Source: Flavobacteriaceae bacterium TMED68 (GTDB lineage Bacteria > Bacteroidota > Bacteroidia > Flavobacteriales > Flavobacteriaceae). Taken from it: DNA of 6,955 bases. A program made the position numbers and the translations under genes. Location of the stretch: positions 130,955 through 137,909 of the forward strand of contig NHDV01000026.1 in NCBI GenBank assembly GCA_002167525.1, given 5' to 3'. Of the stretch, positions 1 to 5,385 are shown piece by piece. Position 1 is the first letter of the stretch; each line of letters begins with the position of its first letter. The notes beneath the pieces are model-generated. The model was not told the origin of the DNA, ran no database searches, and was given only the letters and a program-made list of their open reading frames with translations.

Positions 1-456
1 GAAGATTTAAATAAGCTTTGTGTTGACATATTTCAATATTTTGGCTTAGGATGTCGAAATGTTTCAAAAATATATGTTCCATTTGGTTTTAATTTAGATA
101 AAATTTTAAAAAGTCTTCTCTCTTATGAAAGTGTTATTAATAATTTTAAATATTTAAACAACTATAATTACAACAAAACAATTCTTTTATTAAATGATGA
201 GCCTTTTAAAGATAATGGATTTTTTATCTTAAAAGAGGATAAAAAAATTAGTGCTCCTCTAGCGTGTTTGCATTATGAATATTATGAAGAGATAGAAGAA
301 TTAAGAAAGGAACTATCAAAAAATATAGATTCTGTCCAATGTATTGTTTCAAGATTAAATTTTAAAAATGCTATCCCATTTGGAGAATCACAAAAGCCAA
401 GTTTATTTCAATATGCTGATGACATTGACACGTTAAAGTTTCTTATTAGTTTGTAA
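1..456 (+). CDS. Acyl-CoA reductase, LuxC family, C-terminal part (5' end outside window)
   Basis: An open frame runs from the first base of the window to a TAA stop at 454-456, giving the last 151 residues of a protein. The segment DIFQYFGLGCRNVSKIYVP (residues 9-27 of the fragment) is the signature I recognise from the LuxC-type acyl-CoA reductases common in Bacteroidota. These belong to the aldehyde dehydrogenase superfamily and reduce acyl-CoA or activated acyl groups to aldehydes using NADPH; Cys18 of the fragment (bases 52-54) is probably the catalytic cysteine. The end of the protein, with GESQKPSLFQYADDIDTLKFL, also fits the family. The N-terminal nucleotide-binding part lies upstream and cannot be checked. 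No luciferase-type genes are visible, so a light-production role is not implied; the physiological substrate in this group is unknown to me. The gene is followed by 161 non-coding bases and is probably not in the serC transcript. Confidence 0.85.
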   Translation, partial: EDLNKLCVDIFQYFGLGCRNVSKIYVPFGFNLDKILKSLLSYESVINNFKYLNNYNYNKTILLLNDEPFKDNGFFILKEDKKISAPLACLHYEYYEEIEELRKELSKNIDSVQCIVSRLNFKNAIPFGESQKPSLFQYADDIDTLKFLISL

Positions 457-531
457 AGTATTCTGAAAACCCGAGGCATGAAAAGGAAATTGAATGTTAA
501 CAAGTCTAAAAAAAAAAAACGGTGTAATTAA

Positions 532-560
532 TTGAAATTAACTGAGTAATAATATTTTTG
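532..560 (+). promoter_or_regulatory. Putative Bacteroidota-type promoter of the serC operon
   Basis: TTG at 532-534 is followed after 18 bases by TATTTTTG at 553-560, an exact match to the Bacteroidota primary sigma factor pattern (TTG near -33, TAnnTTTG near -7). Transcription would begin around 565-570, leaving a leader of about 50 bases before the serC ATG. The site lies in the only sizeable gap upstream of the operon. In so AT-rich a sequence chance matches occur, so this is a prediction from the motif and its position only. Confidence 0.5.
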
Positions 561-571
561 TCAAAAATATT
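551..571 (+). repeat. Perfect 21-base palindrome over the serC promoter
   Basis: Bases 551-560 (AATATTTTTG) are the exact reverse complement of 562-571 (CAAAAATATT), separated by a single T. The left arm contains the predicted -7 box of the serC promoter. It could be an operator for a dimeric regulator, or a small hairpin ending transcription from the upstream reductase gene. There is no GC-rich stem and no clean U-tract after it, so a classical terminator is less likely. The arms are nearly all A/T, which makes chance symmetry easier. Confidence 0.45.
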
Positions 572-617
572 GTTATTTAAGATTTCCTTGTCTTACTAAT
601 AAATCATTTTAAAAACT

Positions 618-1685
618 ATGAAAATCCATAACTTTAGCGCTGGACCTTCCGTACTTCCCAAAGAGGTAATGCAAAAAGCTTCTCAGGCGGTCAATGAACT
701 TGATGACTCCGGATTGTCACTTATCGAAATTTCACACAGAAGCAAAAGCTTTATTGATATAATGGATGAGGCGTGTGAAAAAGCACTTAATATTACTAAA
801 TTAAAAGGAAAAGGTTACAAAGCATTGTTTTTACAAGGTGGTGCTAGTCAACAATTTTTAATGTCTGCTTACAACCTTTTAGAAAAAAGAGCTGGTTTTA
901 TAAATTCTGGCACTTGGTCAACAAAAGCAATAAAGGAAGCACAATTATTAGGAGAAGTGATTGAGATTGCTAGCTCGAAAGATAAAAATTTTAATTATAT
1001 ACCAAAAGCTTATAGTATACCAGCTAATCTTGATTACCTTCATTTAACTACAAACAATACAATTTTTGGAACTCAGTTTAAAGAAATTCCAGAAACCTCA
1101 GTACCTCTTATAGCAGATATGAGTTCGGATATCTTTTCAACAAATTTTGATTATTCTAAATTTAGTTTGCTCTATGCTGGGGCACAAAAAAATCTAGGCC
1201 CTGCTGGAACAACTCTTGTAATTGTAAAAGAAGATATATTGGGGAAAGTTTCTAGACAAATTCCTTCAATCCTGGATTATTCCATACAAATCAAATCAGG
1301 AAGTATGTTCAATACACCTCCTGTATTTTCTGTCTACACTTGTCTTTTAACCCTTAGATGGATTGAAGATAATGGAGGATTAGATGAGATAGGAAAAAAG
1401 AATAAAACAAAAGCTGATTTAATATATAATGAAATTGATAGGAACTCAAAATTCGTAGGATTTGCTGATAAGGGGAGTAGAAGTACAATGAACGCTACCT
1501 TCAACTTATCCGAACCATCACTTTCAGGTTCATTTGATACATTATGTCAAAATGCTGGAATAAGTGGTATAAAAGGTCATCGTTCTGTTGGAGGTTATCG
1601 TGCTTCAATGTATAATGCCCTTAAAATAACCAGTGTTAAAGCCTTGGTTGAATGCATGCAAATTTTAGAACAAAAAAATAATTAG
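618..1685 (+). CDS. serC: Phosphoserine aminotransferase (serine biosynthesis)
   Basis: This 355-residue protein is a full-length class V, PLP-dependent aminotransferase that converts 3-phosphohydroxypyruvate and glutamate to phosphoserine and 2-oxoglutarate in the cytoplasm. The sequence opens with NFSAGPSVLP, typical of the family. Further landmarks are GGAS at 74-77 and Trp100 near the cofactor, NNTIFGTQ at 146-153, Asp168 in ADMSSD, and the PLP-binding Lys191 in AGAQKNLGPAG. The C-terminal GHRSVGGYRASMYNA (320-334) is the substrate-binding segment shared with E. coli SerC. Start: ATG at 618; the upstream bases are A/T-rich with no Shine-Dalgarno site, as expected for Bacteroidota. Some members of this family also act in vitamin B6 synthesis (4-phosphohydroxythreonine), which cannot be excluded. 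It is the first gene of an operon with the dehydrogenase that makes its substrate, one base downstream. Confidence 0.97.
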   Translation: MKIHNFSAGPSVLPKEVMQKASQAVNELDDSGLSLIEISHRSKSFIDIMDEACEKALNITKLKGKGYKALFLQGGASQQFLMSAYNLLEKRAGFINSGTWSTKAIKEAQLLGEVIEIASSKDKNFNYIPKAYSIPANLDYLHLTTNNTIFGTQFKEIPETSVPLIADMSSDIFSTNFDYSKFSLLYAGAQKNLGPAGTTLVIVKEDILGKVSRQIPSILDYSIQIKSGSMFNTPPVFSVYTCLLTLRWIEDNGGLDEIGKKNKTKADLIYNEIDRNSKFVGFADKGSRSTMNATFNLSEPSLSGSFDTLCQNAGISGIKGHRSVGGYRASMYNALKITSVKALVECMQILEQKNN

Positions 1686-1686
1686 T

Positions 1687-2637
1687 ATGAAAATTCTAGC
1701 AAATGATGGAATCTCAAAATCAGGCATAGATAGTCTAACAGAAAACGGATTTGAGATTATAACAACTAATGTAGCTCAAGAGCAACTAATTAATTTCATA
1801 AATGAAAATAAAATTGTTGGGCTACTTGTGAGAAGTGCTACAACTGCCAGAAAAGATCTTATTGATAGCTGTCCAAGTTTAAAGTTAATTGGTCGGGGTG
1901 GTGTAGGAATGGATAATATTGATGTTGAATATGCAAAATCTAAAGGTATATATGTAATAAATACTCCGGCTGCTTCATCTGCTTCTGTTGCTGAGCTTGT
2001 ATTTGCACACCTATATGGGGGTGTGCGTTTTTTATTTGATTCGAACCGAAATATGCCCTTAGAAGGTGAAGCTAATTTTAAAGGTCTTAAAAAGGCATAT
2101 TCTAAAGGAATAGAACTAAGAGGAAAAACACTTGGAATTATTGGCTTTGGAAGAATTGGACAAGAAGTTGCTAAAATCGCTTTAGGAATAGGAATGAATG
2201 TGATTGCAACTGATAAATTTTTGGATAACGCAACTATCGAAGTAAGTCTTTCAACTGGTCATACTATTAAAGCTAAAATTATAGTTCAGCCTTTTGACAA
2301 AGTAATATCAAACTCAGATTTTATATCTCTACATATTCCTGCTCAAGAACAGTATGTTATAGATTCAAATGTAATATCTAAAATGAAAAAAGGTTCTGGA
2401 ATAATTAATGCTGCAAGGGGTGGAATAATTGATGAGGTAGCCCTCGTAAAGGCTTTAGATGACGGTCATTTATCATTTGCTGGATTAGACACTTTTGAAA
2501 ATGAACCAAAACCTGAGGTAAAGTTGTTAATGCATGAAAAAATTTCATTAACACCACATATTGGAGCCGCTACGCTAGAAGCTCAAAATCGAATAGGTGA
2601 AGAGTTAGCAATTCAAATATCAAAATTGCTTAAATAA
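1687..2637 (+). CDS. serA: D-3-phosphoglycerate dehydrogenase, short form without ACT domain
   Basis: This 316-residue D-2-hydroxyacid dehydrogenase begins one base after the serC stop, so the two are surely co-transcribed. It should oxidise 3-phosphoglycerate to 3-phosphohydroxypyruvate with NAD, the committed step of serine synthesis. Visible parts are the substrate-side GRGGVGMDNID (69-79), the Rossmann loop GFGRIG (153-158) with Asp176 at the usual NAD-selecting position, and the catalytic triad Arg244 (NAARGG), Glu273 (ENEP) and His291 (TPHIGAAT). The protein ends about 25 residues after the histidine; E. coli SerA has about 410 residues with a C-terminal ACT domain that senses serine, and this domain is absent here. 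Feedback control by that route is therefore not expected. Context with serC makes phosphoglycerate the likely substrate; the alternative is another D-2-hydroxyacid. Confidence 0.9.
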   Translation: MKILANDGISKSGIDSLTENGFEIITTNVAQEQLINFINENKIVGLLVRSATTARKDLIDSCPSLKLIGRGGVGMDNIDVEYAKSKGIYVINTPAASSASVAELVFAHLYGGVRFLFDSNRNMPLEGEANFKGLKKAYSKGIELRGKTLGIIGFGRIGQEVAKIALGIGMNVIATDKFLDNATIEVSLSTGHTIKAKIIVQPFDKVISNSDFISLHIPAQEQYVIDSNVISKMKKGSGIINAARGGIIDEVALVKALDDGHLSFAGLDTFENEPKPEVKLLMHEKISLTPHIGAATLEAQNRIGEELAIQISKLLK

Positions 2638-2648
2638 ATTTTAAAAAA

Positions 2649-2978
2649 TTGTACTTCAATCAATTAAAAAAAAAATGGGGAGTTAGTTCTAACTTTCAAC
2701 TGATTATTATTTTCATTGTTTTTGGAATTACAGGATCATTAAGTGTTCGCTTAGGAGAGCCATTATTAAATTTAATAAAACTAGTACCTGAAAAGTTTGA
2801 ACCTATACCGTTTGGAAAGATTATTTATTGGACCATAAGAATCATTGCAATTTTCCCCCTTTACCAAGTTTTATTAATAATAGTGGGAGCTCTCTTTTTT
2901 CAATTTCGTTTTTTTTGGAATTTTGAAAAAAAAATCTTAAAAAAAATTGGCTTTAAGCGCTTTTTTAATGATTCCTAG
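2649..2978 (+). CDS. Small two-helix membrane protein, DUF6787-like
   Basis: This 109-residue protein starts with TTG at 2649, 11 bases after the dehydrogenase stop; no in-frame ATG or GTG lies near, and the start keeps the KKKWGVSSNFQL segment that I recall as conserved in the family. Two hydrophobic stretches are visible, roughly residues 16-36 and 58-86, joined by a loop with several prolines. The tail (FEKKILKKIGFKRFF) is strongly basic, which would place it in the cytoplasm. The overall pattern matches a family of small Bacteroidota proteins that I know as DUF6787; the function is unknown. Position suggests it is the third gene of the serC-serA transcript, although a link to serine metabolism is not shown. 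A run of ten A bases (2666-2675) near the start of the reading frame is a place where slippage or sequencing error could occur. Its stop codon overlaps that of the minus-strand folE remnant. Confidence 0.8.
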   Translation: MYFNQLKKKWGVSSNFQLIIIFIVFGITGSLSVRLGEPLLNLIKLVPEKFEPIPFGKIIYWTIRIIAIFPLYQVLLIIVGALFFQFRFFWNFEKKILKKIGFKRFFNDS

Positions 2979-3209
2979 GATAAATTTGATTTAATAAGAT
3001 TCAAAAACTCGTTCAGTGTGTCGGTATCTTTAAATGCGCCTCTGAAACCGGAAGTTGTTGTGGTTGAATTTTGCTTTTGATGCTCGATCTGGGGTTTTTA
3101 ATAACCCTTCGCGATTTTTATTTTCGCCCAAAAAATCTATAATCTCTTCAAAGTAAGATTTAATTTGATTCGTTATTGGTAAAGTTTCGATGTTAAAATT
3201 TTCATTCAT
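2975..3209 (-). pseudogene. folE: Broken GTP cyclohydrolase I: both ends kept, catalytic middle deleted
   Basis: Reading the minus strand from ATG at 3209, the product begins MNENFNIETL and reaches NREGLLKTPDRASKA (residues 32-46), which matches the N-terminal REGLxxTPxRVAKA segment of FolE. Near 3070-3077 the match stops; that frame ends at TAA (3032-3030) after 59 residues. In another frame, from 3076 to the stop at 2977-2975, the sequence reads KQNSTTTTSGFRGAF and then DTDTLNEFLNLI, the C-terminal end of FolE. Compared with E. coli FolE (222 residues), about 120-130 codons are missing, including the CEHH-type zinc and catalytic histidine/cysteine segments. The change also shifts the frame, so no active enzyme can be made. 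FolE normally turns GTP into dihydroneopterin triphosphate for folate and other pterins. The ATG overlaps the msrA stop (ATGA), showing that the intact gene was once the second gene of an msrA operon. An assembly error is the main alternative. Confidence 0.85.
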
Positions 3210-3724
3210 TTTTTTATATCAATATAGTTTTTAAAATATGTTTTTAATTTGTTAATCTTAGGTGTGATAGTATAACTACAATAGGCTTCATTAGAATTTT
3301 GACTATAATAATTTATATGCTCCTCAGCAATATAAAAGGGAGTCGCTTTTTTTACCTCAGTCACAATGGGATTATCATATATTTTTTCTGAATCAATTTG
3401 TTTAATGATTTCAAATGCAATCTGTTTTTGTTTAACTTCTGTATAATAAATACCAGATCTATATTGAGTACCAAGATCGTTGCCCTGTCGATTTAAAGTA
3501 GTTGGGTCATGTGTGTTAAAAAATATAAAAAGGATATCTTCTAAATGGACATTTTCTGGATTATATTTTAACTCAATAGCCTCTGTATGACCTGTTTTTC
3601 CTGTACAAACCTGTGAATAGGAAGGGTTTTTTACAGTCCCATCGATGTAACCTGGTTTAACCTCAGTTACACCTTTTATGTTTTGAAATATTGCTTCTGT
3701 ACACCAAAAACAACCTCCTGCCAA
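3206..3724 (-). CDS. msrA: Peptide-methionine (S)-S-oxide reductase; start codon uncertain
   Basis: MsrA reduces methionine-S-sulfoxide in oxidised proteins or free methionine, with electrons usually from thioredoxin. The catalytic motif AGGCFWCTEAIF lies at residues 2-13, with Cys5 as the nucleophile (numbering from the TTG start at 3724). Also visible are GYIDGTVKNPSYSQVCTGKTGH (split as 25-46), the conserved THDPTTLNRQGNDLGTQYRS (71-90), and a C-terminal Cys149 in EAYCSY, a probable resolving cysteine. No MsrB domain is fused. The start is odd: a TTG start leaves almost nothing before the motif, while the family normally has a short beta strand there. The upstream codons encode KLIYL, just such a strand, preceded in frame by ATT at 3739-3737 and no ATG or GTG before an in-frame TGA. 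Either ATT is used (177 residues), or the start has been lost. Its TGA overlaps the ATG of the folE remnant. Confidence 0.9.
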   Translation of the reverse strand: MAGGCFWCTEAIFQNIKGVTEVKPGYIDGTVKNPSYSQVCTGKTGHTEAIELKYNPENVHLEDILFIFFNTHDPTTLNRQGNDLGTQYRSGIYYTEVKQKQIAFEIIKQIDSEKIYDNPIVTEVKKATPFYIAEEHINYYSQNSNEAYCSYTITPKINKLKTYFKNYIDIKK

Positions 3725-3800
3725 ATAGATGAGTTTAATTTTTTTTCTTAAAATTAAATAAAATAATGAAATATTTAATAGTGATATTGAGTTTTTGATT

Positions 3801-3813
3801 GAAACATTGTTTC
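3801..3813 (+). repeat. Small inverted repeat between divergent msrA and lolD-like genes
   Basis: GAAAC (3801-3805) and GTTTC (3809-3813) form a five-base inverted repeat around ATT. Just outside, TTGA (3795-3798) and TCAA (3815-3818) are also complementary, though offset by one base, so a longer imperfect symmetry exists. It sits in the divergent intergenic region and could be an operator, but it may equally be chance. Confidence 0.2.
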
Positions 3814-3857
3814 TTCAACTTAAATAATTTATAACTAATGTCAATTATTTTTATCTT

Positions 3858-3886
3858 TTGTTATAAGCAATAATATTTTAAATTTG
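3858..3886 (+). promoter_or_regulatory. Putative promoter of the lolD-like gene, giving a near-leaderless mRNA
   Basis: TTG at 3858-3860 (within CTTTTG) is followed after 18 bases by TAAATTTG at 3879-3886, an exact match to the Bacteroidota TTG / TAnnTTTG pattern, with the same spacing as the serC promoter. A start of transcription some 5-9 bases downstream falls at about 3891-3895, while the ATG is at 3894. The transcript would thus have no or almost no leader. This is a motif-based prediction. Confidence 0.5.
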
Positions 3887-3893
3887 AGATAGT

Positions 3894-4559
3894 ATGGGTA
3901 CACTCTTAAAAGCAAATAATATCTCAAAGGACTTTGGAAATTTAAAAGTATTAGATAAGGTTAGCATTAAAGTCGAAGAAAAAGAGATAGTCGCAATTGT
4001 TGGTCCATCTGGTGCTGGGAAGACAACTCTTTTAAATATTTTAGGAACCCTTGATAATCCAAATTACGATCTTGAAACATCGATAATAATTGATGGTCAG
4101 GATGTAACAAACATGAAGGATAACTCAATAGCAAAATTTAGAAATAATAATATTGGTTTTATTTTTCAATTCCATGAATTACTCCCAGAATTCACAGCAC
4201 TTGAAAACGTTTGTATTCCAAGCTGGTTGAATAAAAAGAATGTTGATGTAGAAGATAAAGCAAAAGATCTTTTATCACGTATTGGTATAATTGATAAAAT
4301 TAATCAAAAACCAAATGAACTCTCAGGAGGTGAAAGACAAAGAGTTGCTGTAGCTAGAGCGCTAATTAACAAACCAAAGATAATTTTTGCAGATGAACCT
4401 AGTGGAAACTTGGATTCAGATAATGCAAATCAACTTCACAACATATTTTTTGACTTACGCAATCAACTCAACTGTAGTTTCGTCATTGTTACTCATAATA
4501 ATGACCTAGCAAAGCGAGCAGATAGATTAATAAATCTAAAGGATGGACAGATTAAATAA
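3894..4559 (+). CDS. lolD: ABC transporter ATPase of the LolD/MacB type
   Basis: This 221-residue protein is a complete ABC nucleotide-binding subunit. Walker A is GPSGAGKTT (37-45), the Q-loop glutamine is Gln92, the signature is LSGGERQ (143-149), Walker B is IIFADEP (163-169) followed by the D-loop GNLD (171-174), and the switch histidine is His201 in VTHNND. The stretch FQFHELLPEFTALENV (91-106) is characteristic of LolD, the ATPase that powers release of lipoproteins from the inner membrane to the periplasmic carrier LolA. The permease partner (LolC/LolE-like) is not in this window, so assignment rests on sequence alone; other members of the same group (MacB, FtsE-like) are the alternatives. 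The ATG at 3894 is the only suitable start; no Shine-Dalgarno site is seen, consistent with the predicted leaderless start. The TAA stop shares one base with the next gene's ATG (TAATG), implying translational coupling. Confidence 0.85.
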   Translation: MGTLLKANNISKDFGNLKVLDKVSIKVEEKEIVAIVGPSGAGKTTLLNILGTLDNPNYDLETSIIIDGQDVTNMKDNSIAKFRNNNIGFIFQFHELLPEFTALENVCIPSWLNKKNVDVEDKAKDLLSRIGIIDKINQKPNELSGGERQRVAVARALINKPKIIFADEPSGNLDSDNANQLHNIFFDLRNQLNCSFVIVTHNNDLAKRADRLINLKDGQIK

Positions 4560-5359
4560 TGTTTATTAAGGATTTAAAAGATTTTTTGGATGAAAAATCT
4601 TTAGCTTACGAAAATCCAAATTTTTTGGAGAAGGATCCGATCAAAATCCCTCATTTATTTAAAAAAAAAGAAGATATTGAGATTTCTGGATTTTTAGTTG
4701 CTTCTATTTCTTGGGGAAATCGTTTAACTATAATTAAAAATGGTATCCGAATGATGGAATTGATGGAAAATGATCCATACAATTTTGTAATTTACCATAA
4801 GGAAAGAGACCTAATCCCCCTTTCTTCTTTTATTCATAGAACATTTAATGGTTATGACTTTATATATTTCATAAAGTCGATTCGTCATATCTATAAAAAA
4901 TATGGAGGCCTAGAAAAAGCCTTTTCAAAATTTCCTAAGTCTACTAGAATGGATGAGAATATTTTTCACTTTAGGAAGTGTTTTTTTGAACTATCCCATG
5001 ATAAAAGGGTAAGAAAACATGTTTCGAATCCTTTGAATGGCTCTGCAGCTAAAAGGATAAATATGTATTTAAGATGGATGGTAAGATCCTCAAAAAATAA
5101 AGTTGATTTCGGGATTTGGAAAAAGTTAAATTCCAATCAACTTTCTTGCCCGTTAGATATTCATACTGGAAACATTGCTCGTAAACTTGGTTTACTAAAT
5201 CGTAAAATTAATGACATTAAAGCTCTAAAAGAATTAGATAAAATTTTAAGGAGTTTTGATCCATCTGATCCAGTAAAATATGATTTTGCACTTTTTGGCC
5301 TTGGTGTTTATGAAGATTTTAATAATAAGGACATGAAGTTTAATAATAAAATTAGGTAA
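4559..5359 (+). CDS. DUF2400 / TIGR02757 family protein
   Basis: This 266-residue protein matches the family called TIGR02757 or DUF2400, whose function is not established to my knowledge. Recognisable conserved segments are EKDPIKIPHLF (24-34), EDIEISGFLVASISWGNR (38-55), SAAKRINMYLRWMVR (162-176), the CPLDIHTGNIARKLGLL segment (197-213) and DPVKYDFALFGLGV (237-250). No signal peptide or membrane helix is seen, so it should be cytoplasmic. The segment around Asp200 (LDIHTGNIARKLGL) resembles the VDTHxxRVxxRLGL motif of HhH-GPD DNA glycosylases such as endonuclease III, where the aspartate is catalytic. That similarity is my reading and suggests a nucleic-acid role, but the classical helix-hairpin-helix glycine motif and the iron-sulfur cysteines are not visible. 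The ATG overlaps the stop of the ABC ATPase gene by one base; whether the two share a function is unknown. Confidence 0.85.
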   Translation: MFIKDLKDFLDEKSLAYENPNFLEKDPIKIPHLFKKKEDIEISGFLVASISWGNRLTIIKNGIRMMELMENDPYNFVIYHKERDLIPLSSFIHRTFNGYDFIYFIKSIRHIYKKYGGLEKAFSKFPKSTRMDENIFHFRKCFFELSHDKRVRKHVSNPLNGSAAKRINMYLRWMVRSSKNKVDFGIWKKLNSNQLSCPLDIHTGNIARKLGLLNRKINDIKALKELDKILRSFDPSDPVKYDFALFGLGVYEDFNNKDMKFNNKIR

Positions 5360-5385
5360 CTTAATTCATTAAGTTGTAATAAAAT

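Noticed and set aside
508..519. Run of twelve A bases after the reductase gene as a terminator tail
   Set aside because: On the plus strand it is A not T, and no GC-rich stem precedes it; on the minus strand there is no gene that would end here.
521..541. TTAATT / AATTAA symmetry upstream of serC
   Set aside because: It consists of short A/T-only elements expected by chance in this base composition; the arms do not extend.
457..617. Possible small gene or ferredoxin between the reductase and serC
   Set aside because: No open frame of useful length and no cysteine-rich CxxCxxC pattern is present in any frame; only the promoter and palindrome stand out.
2941..2970. GC-containing symmetry AAGCGCTT followed by T residues as a terminator at the end of the serine operon
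   Set aside because: The symmetric core has no loop, the alternative stem is only four pairs, and the site is inside the coding sequence of the membrane protein.
3706..3730. YLAGGC before the MsrA active site resembles a lipoprotein lipobox
   Set aside because: GGCFWC is the invariant MsrA catalytic motif and the cysteine is the nucleophile; there is no charged N-terminus with a valid start codon to make a signal peptide.
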